Both the position numbers and the translations under genes were made by a program. A stretch of DNA of 64,000 bases, taken from assembly GCA_916700875.1 (NCBI GenBank), contig CAKAKS010000001.1, forward strand, positions 11,781,741 to 11,845,740, in the 5' to 3' direction. This DNA is from Sebastes aleutianus (Eukaryota; Chordata; Actinopteri; Perciformes; Sebastidae). Of the stretch, positions 25,893 to 38,097 are shown in pieces (the first letter of the stretch is position 1; each line of letters opens with the position of its first letter). The notes beneath the pieces are model-generated. The model saw nothing but the letters and a program-made list of their open reading frames with translations. It was not told the origin of the DNA and did not search any database.

Positions 25893-26211
25893 AAGGGTAA
25901 CGGGTTTGGTCCGCTGGAATACTTGTGTGTAATATCTCCCTTCGTCTCTATTGTCTCAGCTGTAACATATGGTGAGGAATAACCCACACATCACACTTTC
26001 ATCATCACAGTTTCTATGGAATCTAAATTCCTCTGCTGAGAGCACAAGCATGTGCACGTTCATCCACGGCTCACACACACACACACAAACACACACTCTC
26101 TCCACTCTGCTATTTATGATCATGTGCCATGTTTCCGTTCTCCCCCTTTCTCCCCACGTGACTCTCCTCCCTCCGTGCTTAACCTCACCTCCCTCTCTTT
26201 AACCCTCTCTC

Positions 26212-26231
26212 CCTCTCTCTCTCTCTCTCTC
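26212..26231. repeat. (CT)n microsatellite
   Basis: A CT run at the end of a longer pyrimidine-rich patch starting about 26130. Confidence 0.9.
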
Positions 26232-26819
26232 GCCTTGTAATCTTAAATAGGTTTCACATGGAGTTGTGGTCAGGCCTTGTTTCTCATGGCAGAGGCATGT
26301 CACTGCAGACACTTCCTCTTTGCCTCTTTGGAGGATGGAACATTTTATTTCTGGTTGAGAGTTTGGGCTCTGCACCCCCGACGTCGTTTGATTTATATAT
26401 TATTTCATTTCCTCTCTGAAAATTGGATGCAGCGTGGCTCTTTTTTCTTTTCCCAGTGAAGGGGTCTGGGTAACGGTGGTGATACTGTGGTGTGGTTGGG
26501 ACAATTTTAGGGGAGGAAGTTAATATTTTGCTAATTACATAAGAGCACCTCTAAGAGCCAATATAATCTCTGGCATTGGATGTCAGCTATCCAACGATCT
26601 GTGTGTGGGATTGTGTGTTAATGCATCTCTACATTCAGTCAAAGTTCTGGAGTCTTTTTGTTATTTTGATTTACTTTGGGTTTGGTATTTGCTTCCCACC
26701 TGAAAACCTGGTTTTATCTATTTGTTAATGTCGTAATTTTTCATACTATATACTATTTACTGTATGTATTTATCCAAAATATGGTATTCATCATTTAAGT
26801 TGTTCCTTTTTCTGCACAG

Positions 26820-27165
26820 TAGAGCGGGAACTATTAGTTAATTAATCAATATGTTGGCCGACAAAAATTCAATGAGCAACTATTTTGATAGTTGATTATT
26901 GGTTTGGTTAATTGTCAAGCAAAAATGCAACAAATTATCCAGTTTCAACTCCCCAAATGTTAATATCTACTGTGTTTCCTTGCCTTACTTAATAGTAAAC
27001 TGAATATCTTATAGTTTTGGACCATTGGTCAGACAAAAAAAAGCTATTTTAAGATGTCACCTTTGGCTTGAAAACATCACTCTGGGCCAGTGTGATGGAC
27101 ATTTAACGCTTTTTTCTGGCTGTTTTATTGACCAAACGATCAAAGGATTAACAATCAGATAAATC
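26820..27165. mobile_element. Decayed AT-rich MITE-like repeat
   Basis: The left end contains attagttaattaatcaat and aactattttgatagttg. The body has ttaatagtaaactgaat, and the right end has aacaatcagataaatcaat. It is the same repeat type as 12600-12950. Confidence 0.5.
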
Positions 27166-27889
27166 AATGATAAAAAAAAATCATCGTGAATTGCATGGTG
27201 AATTTGCACACTGCAATGTTTGTGTTTTTCTTGTTTTTTTTTGTGATTTTGCTCACAGACCTGATTTATCATTAAAATGTCAACAATAGTAGTTACTGTT
27301 TTTGCATTTCATTGACCGCCATACAGTAAAACATCATATTGATTGCACAAGCTGGTTAGAACTTGCACTTGAGGCAAGTTGTGTCCTTTTATTTTACGTT
27401 ATGACCGATAAGTAAATCACAAAAATAAGAGAATAATCTGTTACTTATAGCTGTGACTTCTAAGGGTTAAACAAGTGTTTAACTGCTCATCAAGCAAATA
27501 TGCATGTGTTTGCTAGATACAAGACTTCCTCCTGAAAGATTGTACATGTTTGCATGACGCAGGCTTAACTGTACATATTTGTGTGGTGGTTTGTGTGTGT
27601 ATGTTGTATTTGTACCTGTGCATGAATGTGTGTAGCTGTGTTTCTTTGGTGCACATGCATGCGTAAGTGTACTGGCCTCTAAACCTCATCCATGTGGCCC
27701 TGCAAGTGCAGTGTGTTACATATGAGCGCACGTGTGCAAATGCATGTTCTAGTGCATCAGGAACTGTAAGTGAGCAAGTGCACTGTAGAGTATGTGTGCA
27801 GGACTTGTGGAGTGATGGAGGAGAGGTTTTGTGGGAGGCGGGGAGGGTGTGTTGGGGGGCTCGCTCCTGTAAATGTGGCCGTTTGTGTG

Positions 27890-27925
27890 TGAGGGAGGGG
27901 GTGAGGGAGGGGGTGAGGGAGGGGA
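27890..27925 (+). repeat. 12-bp G-rich minisatellite, quadruplex potential
   Basis: Three copies of tgagggaggggg. Six or more runs of three or more G fall within 36 bases on the transcript strand. Confidence 0.85.
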
Positions 27926-28594
27926 GGACTGGATGTAGCCTGCTGTAGACACAAGGGCGGATTGATAGTAAACACACACTCCGGGTCTAGTGGATCTGCT
28001 GCCGGTAGCCCGGCTAACAAGCCCTTCATTAAGGCTGTCTGATACACTCACTGAGCGCCTTTGTTGAAGTAGGAAGCGAAAAGTACACCAGACAGATTTG
28101 ACCTGAGAACGTTGGTATTCGCTGCCAGCAGTCGCAAGCTCTTTTTCTTCACCCCCTCCACCTCTCCAGAAGGGTTTATTTTCGTCGTGCTGAACAGGTT
28201 GTCTCATGGCACGCGCCACTTCTCACCTCCTCCGGGGAAATACTGCGGCGGAAAAATATAGATTTACGTAGTTCTTTTACTGTGAATGTGTAGGATGCAT
28301 GTAAGGATTATTTGAGTGTCACTGCGTGCTTTGGGGTTTTGGCATCAGAGTGCATGTTAGTGTGTAGGTGTACAGTGTTTTTTGTGGCAGGCATATACTG
28401 TAGTACATGAACTTGTAGAGTTCAGTGTGTAGTTATTTTTCTTTTATTTTCAATTATTCTGACGAAGGGTACAAGTTGTCTATTTCACTTTATGAAGGCC
28501 TTTACAAACCGGCGGCATTTTTAATGCGATTCATTTGCATGTCAATATATTTTTTCGAACTGTTGTTTTTGTCATGAATACTTTCACACGGAAC

Positions 28595-29010
28595 TAGGGC
28601 TGTCAATCGATTCAAATATTTATTTGCGATTAATTGCATAATTGTTCATAGTTAAAAACTTAATCACACATTTTTTATCTGTTCAAAATGTTTGGCATGT
28701 CTGTAAAGGGGAGACTCGTGGGTACCCAAAGAACCCATTTTCATTCACATATCTTGAGGTCAGAGGTCAAGGGACTCCTTTGAAAATGGCCATGCCAGTT
28801 TTTCCTCTCCAAAATTTAGTGTAAGTTTGGAGCGTTATTTAAACTCCTTCGTGACAAGTTAGTATGACATGGTTAGTACCAATGGATTCCTCAGGTCTTC
28901 TAGTTTCATATGATGCCAGGGTCTTCACTCTATAGCTTTAAATCTGAAAAAGAAATTAGTGGCGTTAAAACAAATTTACGTTAACACATTATTCAACTTT
29001 GACAGCCCTG
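28595..29010 (-). mobile_element. hAT-like non-autonomous repeat, copy B with 8-bp target duplication
   Basis: Begins TAGGGCTGTCAA and ends in the complement of CAGGGCTGTCAA, so the terminal repeats match at 11 of 12. It is flanked by cacggaac (28587-28594) and cacagaac (29011-29018), an 8-bp duplication with one change. It lacks the roughly 250-bp central part present in copy A, so it is an internal deletion derivative. Confidence 0.8.
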
Positions 29011-29759
29011 CACAGAACGCAAATTACATGGCGAAAACCTAATGTTAATTTTTTTCCGGAACAAGATTGATTTCCTGAGCTTTCGCACCGTGAATAAAGG
29101 CATCAACCAATCACTTGAGGAACCGGTTGGCAAACTTTATTACTCCTTTCAACCTTATATTACTTACCTTCCACAATAAACCTCTCACTTTATATGTGGG
29201 TTGTGTCCTTATTTTGCTCATGTGTTTATTATATATTGTACATCTCTGGAATTTGTTATGATTTTCCTTTTTCATGCAGCACACGTATCTTTTTTTTGGT
29301 TATATTCTCATATTTTGTCTTGACCTCAAAAGGTTTTAGAGGTTATTACCGTCACTATATTGCACTCCCATCAAGATGTTGAGACTCCTATAGCTTTTTA
29401 TTCCACTCATATATTTCTTCTTGCCATGTTCTAGTGCTAAAAAGTGTCAGGTGTGTTTATGTAACCCCCACTTTGCTATGTTCTTATTTATATTCTGTTA
29501 TTCTTTTGCTGTATCTTGTTACCATTTGCTGCTACGACGGCCTAATTTCCTCTCTGGGGTCATTAAAGTTTTGTGTTGCCTTATCTTACAAGGACAACAG
29601 GACCTCACATACGGAGCTGGACGTGCTGTAGTATATCACTCTACATACGGAATATACATCCAACGTGGTATCTCTGGTGTGCATTCAAGCAGCGTGATAT
29701 AGGGTGTAGTTGTGGCTATGGAGGGAAGTGCAGTGCAGTAACCAGTAGAGCATAAAGGC

Positions 29760-29900
29760 TGCTGTTGTATCCAGGGTTTCATGTTGTGGCACCCTAATGG
29801 CCGGGAGCACGGGGAGGCGAGCGAGGGCCTGCAGCCCTGAGCTAAAGGAGCCCTGCACGTGCCCGTCCTAATGTCATCGCCCCATTAAAATGACTTCATG
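29760..29900. promoter_or_regulatory. Candidate conserved non-coding block in afg2a intron
   Basis: GC-richer, repeat-free and complex (around ctaatggccgggagcac and taatgtcatcgccccat), lying just before a MITE. Inference from texture only. Confidence 0.25.
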
Positions 29901-29966
29901 ACCAAAATCCCGCCTTCTGTCACAATGCTAGAAACTTTAAGTCAGATATTAATACAAAACCTGGTA

Positions 29967-30570
29967 CCACTTTCTAATAAAGCATACTTTACAATGGCTT
30001 TACTAATTCAGAATAACTTTATTGTAAGAAACCTATATCGATACCTTATTAGAAAGCTGGACCCCTTACCCTTTATCAATTATTGACTAACAATAGAAGA
30101 GAAACGTCAATTCCACAGTTAATGATCCACTAATAAATACCCATGGGCTTCTCACTTTCTAATCAGCCACTAAGCTTACAGTTATAAATATTATGTAAAT
30201 CATTAATAAGAGGTAGGGTTATTGGGTCCAACTTTTTAATAAGCCATCCATTTTGTAGCTTCAAATGTAGCTTTAATGATTATTAGCAAGTGATGGAGGA
30301 GTCACAAATGATAGTAATGTTTGGTTTTAACAGTAATCCATCAAGTCTCCAGTTGTATTTGTTAATAAGTTGTTAATGAGTTGATACTGGTCCTGATGCC
30401 CTGCAGCGGTACTTTCCAAAAGACGAGTGGTCAAAGGGGTTTTTCACAACTGGGCAACACAAAGGTTCTTATTAATGGCTTATTATCAATACATAAAGCA
30501 ATAGTAAGGGATTTATTACCCATAAGCTACAACTTACAAACACTTTAAAGTATGTCTTATTGGAAAGTTG
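29967..30570. mobile_element. MITE with about 30 bp imperfect terminal inverted repeats
   Basis: The left end is ccactttctaataaagcat followed by actttaca. The right end is the complement of caactttccaataagacat followed by actttaaa. At about 604 bp it is AT-rich inside with many taataa words and no coding frame. Confidence 0.65.
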
Positions 30571-30920
30571 TTATCGACAAAGCTAAACATTTAATAATAC
30601 CACAAAAAAACAGAAACCATCAAGCACTGCCACAGAAAAAGCATCATGGCTTCAACATTTATATAAATGGCTTGAATTTAATGTCATATTCGGCAGAACT
30701 GAATAACATTTCTGGTTTCATACAAATCACTGAACTCTGTTAGTAGTTTTCATGTCCGTCAGTGTCCAATTTTTTCCCCCTTTGCAAGATAAATAGTTCC
30801 GTATTTCTCTCTATTCTATCGAACAATTGAGTCCAGTGTTCGTGAGACCAGGATCCAGGACCTGATGGACTATTTGATCCTGTTGTTTTTTTCTAGTGCT
30901 TTGACTTGTACTGTTGTAGT

Positions 30921-31296
30921 CATGGATGTGTAAAGAGGACTGGATACAACGTTGGAGGCGGGGCCTCGTTCATTCCTGTGAAAGTTGCTCAGTGGCGCAT
31001 GAAGCAGAAACAGCTTGACTTCCGGGTATAAAATTACGTGGATCTTCCGGCGATCTTCGCATCCACCAGTCCCAGAGAGCAGGCACACCAGCATTTCCTT
31101 TGACCTCGCCTCCCAGCCCTTGATCCAACCTTGGTCTCATTCACATTTGCATCCTACAACTTATAGGTTAATAATTTAAATAAGGGCTATTTCAGTGTTT
31201 GTACTGGGAAGTTGATTTATCTAAAACAAATATATAATTATCCACTGATTTACAGACATTTCTTTCCCAGTGTAAGTCTATGGGAAAAAGTATTTA
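30921..31296 (+). mobile_element. Interspersed repeat E, copy 1
   Basis: Shares, in the opposite orientation, the body of 53862-54282. Common phrases include gttgctcagtggcgcatgaag, cctcccagccct, aataagggctatt, tactgggaagttgatt and gtaagtctatggg. Non-coding; no terminal repeats were identified. Confidence 0.7.
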
Positions 31297-32269
31297 AGGG
31301 CCCAATGGTTGTCGTCTACTGTCAAGAGCTAAACCAACCCTCCATCTCTTCCAGACCGCGTACTTCTTCTTCTTCTTGCGCTGTTCCACTCGGCACATGT
31401 CTGCCCCCTGAAGGCGATGTTGGAAATGGAAATGAAAATAGTATTTTTTAATAGTTTTGAATTTGCATATTAAATTCAAACTATCTTAATGACTTCTACT
31501 TAGCATCACTTCCTGTCTGTCTGTCTCTCCGTCTGTTTTTCGGAGAGACAAGCCTTTAGTCCACTCGAAAGATCTAAAGCAGATCTAATGATTTCTCCCG
31601 CCTGTATGAAATAACCAACCGAAAACATGTCATTATGGTCGTCTGACCAGCTGCCTCTTCACTACTGCATTTGACTCTTATTGACAGCAATTCTGAAGAG
31701 CAGTAACATTATACATTATACATGTCCTTGCATACATTTTAGTGTTTAAGAATAATGTGTGTTTTGTACGTTGGTGCATGTGAGGCTTTGGTTTTCAGAG
31801 GGGTTTTAAGAACCACCAGGGGAAACTTGTCATTAGAGGAATATGTGGAAACAAGGATGTGGTGGGCGCTCCAATTGAGTATCTATCACTTTTCCAGCGA
31901 CCCATTTAAAAGCTCTGCGGTTCAAGAGGCTCTGCTGATATTTTATTAAGGTGGAATGACTGACATAAGGATTCCGGACATTTCTGCTGGTGGTGGAGGA
32001 AGGAGCTTATAGCTTTATGCTTCTGGTCAGGACAAGAGGCGATGACATGAATATATTATACTTTAGTACCTTACCAGTATCATACCATACTTTTTATTTA
32101 CTTAGTATTGTAATTATGTTCTTCCACATTCCTTTTCTACTTACTGTCTACTCTGTACATACAGTATCTATTACATATCTGTTTGTCCTTGAAGAGGGAT
32201 CCCTACTCTGTGGTATGTTGTACAAACTGTAAAACTCTCTGAAACAAACTTGATTATATAATTAAAATA

Positions 32270-32450
32270 GGTTTGACAGGAATCGAGCTGAAGACCGGAA
32301 GGTTACAGGTTCATAAATGAGAACCTCTGTTCTCACACAGCAGTTACCATTAGTGTTCCCTTGAGCAAGGCATCTGGCCTCCTCTTTCCCCATTGGAGCT
32401 TCTCTCTAGCCACCAGTAGAGGACTGATTCATGGGTCAAATATTTTTTCC
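32270..32450 (+). mobile_element. SINE-like relic
   Basis: Contains ggttacaggttcataaatg, a decayed B box, and then ttcccttgagcaaggcat, a phrase common in fish SINE bodies. Confidence 0.4.
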
Positions 32451-32747
32451 ACAGATCCAATACGAACGTGTGGAAAACCTATCCAAAGCTGACATTCATA
32501 TATTTTTTAAAAGAGACCTCATTCGAAAGGAACTGGAGGACCATGAAGTACAAATTAAACACCAAAATACATTGTTTGTCATCATCCTTGAAAACCGTTA
32601 AAATCTCTCCGCTATGGTTAAACTTTGTTCAGGTTTAGACACAAAAAAACACCCGATAGGGTTAGAAAAAGATCGATATTTGGGTTCAGATAACTACATT
32701 GTTAAGTTAAGGGATCCTTTGTCATCATGTTTAAAAGAAACCAACTT

Positions 32748-33345
32748 TAGCTGTGTTTTCATTCACATATTCTTATGTGCATTTTGAGGTATCGCATTAG
32801 AAGAGCTGTATGGAAAAGGCCACATTCTATAAAACTTCCTCAATTGCACAAAAACGTTTTACACTAAATGGGGTATGGAAACGCCTTCACTGAATACATT
32901 TTGACATAGTGAACATTTAACTCACTCAATTGATCAGCTGTTTCTGCTGTCGGGGTCTTTGCAGATATATATTTATATAGTCTTTGTTTCCAGACAGCAT
33001 AAAACATAGCCAATACTAGCTGACATGAAAGAGCAATTCAAACTTACCCAAATGAAACAAATTCCTGAAGACCTCTCTCCATTTTTCTCTCATAAATGGT
33101 TAGATGGCCAAGGTGACTTGTTTTGTTTCTGGTTCACAACCTCTACTTCTTCTTCTACTCTGTTTACTGGCAGATTACAGCCATGCGTCTCCTATAGCGC
33201 CAACTTCTGATCAAACTACGCTGTAGCCGAGTGTATTAGCTCCAAACCACTTGATGGAAATGCTCCTATAATTCACATTTCTTTTTTGCAACATTTTAAA
33301 AGTTTACTAAAAATTCACTTGACAATTGAATGGAAACACGGCTAG
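32748..33345. mobile_element. MITE with subterminal gtgtttccattc inverted repeats
   Basis: The left end is tagctgtgttttcattca; the right end is the complement of tagccgtgtttccattca. The interior has further short tggaaacgcc / aaacttcc words, AT-rich spacers and no coding frame. About 598 bp. Confidence 0.65.
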
Positions 33346-33819
33346 TGACTGTTGGAATGAATTGGATAAAAGTCAGACGCTTTGTCAAGAGTCACTACTA
33401 TCAGTTAAGCATAAACATGTTGATTTTTCACAAATGACTAATGCTGTTGTTTTCTTCACGAATAATTGGCCCCCAAAAAATACAAAACGCAGTAGACCCA
33501 AACAGATCCAAAAAGAGAGATAACACCAACACTGGTAGCGCCGTGATGTGCTACCAATTAAGAAAAGAGCAGCCATCATTTTTCCTGAATGTCAAACTCT
33601 TCATCACTCTTCAAAATCTGGAATGAAGATCTGGATGTCACAGAGGATGTTTGTATCAACAGCAAACATCTGCTGAATAAATAGATTGACGATAATGAGT
33701 CAGTGAAGGAGTTTAATCACAAGCATTACTGTTTTAACCTGAACCAGTTGCGATGGAAGAGCTCACTGTACAAACTGTGACTTTAAACAAGCTTTTGCTT
33801 CGTCATCAAAACCTCTCTC

Positions 33820-34080
33820 TTTGACTCACTATCAGGGCCCGACTTTCGGGTCATCTTGAGTCAGCAACTTTTTAGCCCGTCTCCAAACTGAGAAGCTCTT
33901 CATGATTACTTTTTTTTTTTTTTTGTTTGCTTTGCCTTTACGACTGGCTACGCGCCACCTCCAGCAACTCTGAGCTCGCCCACATCACCAGAGAGCCGCC
34001 GCTGCAATGCATCAGCTTAGCCCTCCTCTCCATATATTTAAGTGATTGCTGACATAATTTATGAAGGGAATGAAAAATAA
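33820..34080. promoter_or_regulatory. Candidate conserved non-coding block in afg2a intron
   Basis: Complex sequence interrupted by a T run (33910-33924), with gacataatttatgaaggg and ctgcaatgcatcagctt. A similar texture continues at 34900-35220. Inference only. Confidence 0.25.
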
Positions 34081-34273
34081 AGCCTGCATTGCTATAAAAC
34101 ATTTTTAAAAAAGAGAGATCTATAATTTATTTGGCCTGCCACAAAGTCAGCGCTCTTGGCCACCAACCCCCACGCACACACACATATCATTTCTGTGCAT
34201 TTGCAGTTTTTCTCCTTCCTCCTCTTTTTCCCTCTGAGGAGCGCGGGGGGCCATCGTTAGGGGGTTGCTGTTT

Positions 34274-34345
34274 TGGGGGGGGGGTTGGGGGTATCAAGGT
34301 GGTGCTGGAGGGGGGTTTGGTGCTGGAGGGGGGTCGGCGCTGGAC
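34274..34345 (+). repeat. G-rich tract with duplicated 18-bp unit, quadruplex potential
   Basis: A run of eleven G, then two copies of gtgctggagggggg. The runs are on the transcript strand. Confidence 0.8.
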
Positions 34346-34821
34346 TTTTGGCTCCGGTCTAGGAATGCCTGCACGTTTACAAACAAACTGGCTCTTTCGC
34401 TTGCCCTGTTTGCCTTTGTGGCTTTATTTTTTTTCAAGGCCTGTACGGGCAAACACACAGCGGGAAACACTGGCTTGTTGATCGCCTTCACAGACCAGCT
34501 CATAAACCCAGCGACCATGAATGTGGGGGCCTGTGTGTGTGTGTGTATGTGTGTCGTTTGTGTACTTCAGAGCAACTCCGGACATTTTTTTCCCCCTTTT
34601 TTTTAATAAACCCGAGGGGTGTTGTGGAAGTAAACAACCAAATAATTATTAACCGTTGAATCATGAGATTGAGGCACGAGGAGGGCTAACATGTCCTGAA
34701 AGTGGAGTTTTTCAACGTAAATAAGAAATTACAGTTTGATTGTGCTGCAGCGTTTTTGTCTGTTCCTGTTTATGGGTGTTGCTTGGAAACAACACTAAAT
34801 CACATTGTTCCAACATGTGGC

Positions 34822-34822
34822 A

Positions 34823-34856
<34 letters not shown>
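34822..34856. repeat. (CT)n microsatellite
   Basis: About 17 CT units with one G interruption. Confidence 0.95.
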
Positions 34857-35529
34857 GCCGACTCCTTTCCTTGCTCGCTCGCCCCTCGCTCCGTTTGTAA
34901 ACAGGGAACCGGGATGCATGGCCTCATTGTTTTGCATCATTATTACTGACAGGCCTTAATGACTTGAATGATGGGAAACCCTCATAGAAAATTACCCCGG
35001 CCCTGTGTGTTTACCCTGCTTAAATCATGTTGCTCATTGGCTTGAAACAGAAGAAGAAGGGGGGGAAATAGGCCTCACATCCTGACATCTGCAAAGCACC
35101 TGTCCTGAGCTGTGCATGCTAGCTGGGCCAGAGCACACTCCAACAGCCATCTCCCCTCATTTTACTCTCCAGCCTTGAAAAACGCCATGACCGTCATGTG
35201 CTTTAACAGTTGACAACCTCCGCGGTGTTTTTTCCTGTCTCCACTAAGTCTGTGCACTGAATGAGTTTCAGATGATGTCACGTTCTGTTGATGTATTCAT
35301 TCAAAGGTGGTGATTTCAAATGTTGACTTCACTGCATTTTAATGTTGTTGGTGAAGAACATTAGAATACTCCTAGTACTTGTTTCTACTTCAGCATTATT
35401 ATAGATATTCTAGATGAATATATTTTTTTCAAATACTGAATGATAAACTTAGTTTTGAAATGAGACTTACTTCACTTGCAGTATACCGCCATATACTTTT
35501 GATGTGTGGACAATCATGAAAAACTGTTT

Positions 35530-35884
35530 TAAAGGACCAGTGTGTAGCAATTAGGGGGATCTATTGGCAGAAATGGAATATAATGTGGGTTTTTTTGTGT
35601 ATAATCACATGAATTGTTATGTTTTCGTTACCTTAGAATGAACCGTTTATATCTACATAGGGAGCGGGTCCTCTTCATGGAGCTGGCCGCCCTGTTTCTA
35701 TAGTAGCCCAGATAGGACAAATCAAACACTGGCTCTAGATAGGGACATTTGCTTTGTTTTTCACTTTTTCGCGTCAGCCACCGTAGTTCTCCTACACGCT
35801 TAGCACATGGGAGAAGTTTAAGTTGGTTGCAATCTACAACCTCACCGCTAGATGTCGCCAAATCCTACAAACTGCTCCTTTATA
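35530..35884. mobile_element. MITE with aaaggaccagtgtgtag termini
   Basis: The left end reads taaaggaccagtgtgtag; the right end is the complement of taaaggagcagtttgtag. This 350-bp element has agatgtcgccaaatcc near its right end, as in a very common fish MITE. The hAT-like copy C starts about 25 bp after it. Confidence 0.7.
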
Positions 35885-35907
35885 ATGAATGCCCTCAGTG
35901 AGAGTCA

Positions 35908-36414
35908 GGAAGGAGGCTAAATAACGTTTCGGTCTTGCACTAAATTTTGTTGAGGAAAAACTGGCATGGCCTTTTTTCAAAGGGGTCTCTTGACCTCTGA
36001 CCTCCAGATATGTGAATCAAAATTGGTTCTCTGGGTACCCACGAGTCTCCCCTTTACAGACATGCCCACTTTATGATAATCACATGCAGTTTGGGGCAAG
36101 TCATAGTCAAGTCAGCACACTGACACACTGACAGCTGTTGTTGTCTGTTGGGCTACAGTTTGCCATGTTATGATTTGAGCATATTTTTTATGCTAAATGC
36201 AGTACCTGTGAGGGTTTCTGGACAATATTTGTAATTTCTTTGAGTTGTTAATTGATTAATAATAAATATATTTGCATAAAACAAGCGTATTCGCCCACTC
36301 CCATGTTGATTAGAGTATTAAATACTTGACAAATCTCCCTTTAAAGTACATTTTGAACAGATAGAAAATGTGCGATTAATCGCTACTAACTATTTTAATC
36401 GATTGACAGCCCTG
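35908..36414 (+). mobile_element. hAT-like non-autonomous repeat, copy C, 5' truncated
   Basis: Matches copy A (25215-25892) from gaaggaggctaaataacg to the right terminus tcgattgacagccctg. The first roughly 150 bp of the family are missing; the breakpoint is near the right end of the neighbouring MITE. Confidence 0.75.
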
Positions 36415-36699
36415 AAAATGTTGTTACATGTCTATTCCTGTAAGAAAACTTTAGGGACATAATAGTGGATTTGTTCTTCAGATAATAAGAGGAATAGATC
36501 TCTTTATTTGTTCAATGAACACAGACTTTGCCTCATCTATATTTTTCCAATTATAGGAAACCAAGATGTCTTATTGCTCATTTAATCAACAAACTTTTTT
36601 TTTTTTTTGTATTATCGGGCCTTCAGCATTTTTTTCATTCATAGGTTTTACGTGTTTGTTTATTTTTAAAAATAAAAGCTGAACATAATTAGTTGTAAA

Positions 36700-37270
36700 C
36701 CGTTCTCCTGCTCAGTGTGCATGCATATTCAGTATCAGCTCTCATGTCACGCAGTGCAGCTGCAGAGGGAAGAGCAGTGACCAGCGCTGCTTCGGTCCAG
36801 TGAACAATTTCAGAGGACCCACATCGCTCTGCATGCTTTCACTGTTCAATATTCCACAGCTCTGCTGCGTCACATGACTGCCTGTCCCACTAACCTCCCA
36901 GCAGACGTTATCAGCGGCTGTACAGGCGAATAGTTTCCTGCGCGGCTCTCTTGTTGGAGGGAGTTGTGAAAGCTGCCTCGGCTCAGAACAAAGCTGTGCT
37001 TTCTAGAAAGGGAGGGAGGGTGGCACTGCTGGGAAAGGTGCCTGGCCTTCATCAGCCATCGCCACCGATTCGGAAGTGAGTCACTCCTTCTGCCGTGTGC
37101 ACAATCTCTCCCAAAGGTCACCCGCGCTGCCTGCAGCACTCCTCCATGTCAGCCGTTGCATAATTCCATCAGTACCGAGGCTGCAGGAGGAGTACTGTAT
37201 TTACACTTTAGACATGGCAGATCACAAATGTTGGTTTTCATTGAAAGAGCTGCTCCAGATGCATAAATAA
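36700..37270. promoter_or_regulatory. Candidate regulatory block near the end of the afg2a intron
   Basis: A 570-bp GC-balanced, repeat-free block about 4.5 kb upstream of spry1, with cagaacaaagctgtg, gagtcactccttc and cataattccatcag words. It could serve either neighbour. Evidence is composition only. Confidence 0.3.
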
Positions 37271-38097
37271 TCCTATTAGTTAAACTACAGTTTTTCTACC
37301 TACAGTAGGGGAGAGTGGGCTCAGTAGGGACAGAGCCTTTTTAGCAAGTTAGAAAGTAACTATGCCATTCACCATGCTCATACTCATTCACACCCTCTTC
37401 ACTTTCAACCTCAAAGTGGAGACCTTCTGACTATTCCTCACATTTCATTCATATTTTTGAAATACACAGCATACATATTCGGCTCTTTTCTTATTTTTCT
37501 TCTACCATACTGTTTTTTTTAGTTATGCCACATACAAAAAACATCCTTAAGTCATTTTCACATGCACTTTTTCAGAGCATGCAGCTCTTACGTCTTACTC
37601 GTCCAGCCAATTTTTAATTTGAAATTTAAAATATTAACAGTTCTACAGCTTCATCGTGTTGATCATCAAGGAATCAAAGGAATTGAATGAGACCTCTCTT
37701 GCACTCATTGTAAAGTGTCACGTGTATAGAACACAGACTTTAATTTAAATAAAAAAGATATTTTACTTTCTAGACAGGATCAAATGCTTCCTTGTTCCCA
37801 GTGTAATGGATGGTCATTATAGATTTGCGTCTCCCAGGTCTGTTTAGTACAGATCTAGTTGTAGAGATTGTAGACAGTTTGATTTGTGTTTGTCCCTCTG
37901 TACCGCAATGCTTTTGATGTTTACGAGATAAAGGCATTTCTCTGTGACAGGTAAATAAAGCACTTTTCCAGTACCATACCACATCTACCCTCAACAGTCT
38001 GTGGTTGAATTCGATCAGCCTCTAACTGTGGCGTTCGGTGGACGGAGAGCTCTGCTGCCTGACAGCTGAATATATCTGTGTCTGTTTCCTGTCCCAG

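Larger units (their letters stand above)
14283..38097 (+). other. afg2a: afg2a (spata5) last intron, 23.8 kb
   Basis: The intron has GT (14283) and AG (38096-38097) ends and joins two phase-0 exons whose protein runs on directly in the family, so no exon is missing between them. Contents from left to right: a 9-bp minisatellite (14693-14763), SINE relics (15060-15150, 19260-19360, 32270-32450), a LINE-tail-like fragment (17010-17090), interspersed relics (18795-19040), inverted-repeat elements (20766-21037, 23655-24170, 29967-30570, 32748-33345, 35530-35884), four CA/TG/CT microsatellite regions, three copies of one hAT-like family (25215, 28595, 35908), and a G-rich minisatellite (27890-27925). 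Repeat-poor blocks that might be regulatory lie at 29760-29900, 33820-34080, 34900-35220 and 36700-37270. I see no nested gene: open frames here are short and lack family motifs. Confidence 0.85.

Noticed and set aside
27513..28219. Overlapping minus-strand frames up to 156 codons rich in Pro, Ser and Thr
   Set aside because: They are produced by the TG-rich and GGGAGG-rich DNA of the plus strand; no domain or splice structure supports them.
38038..38097. Extension of the last afg2a exon upstream to the ATG at 38038
   Set aside because: The family alignment resumes exactly at 38098 after a good acceptor, and the upstream residues do not fit AFG2A.
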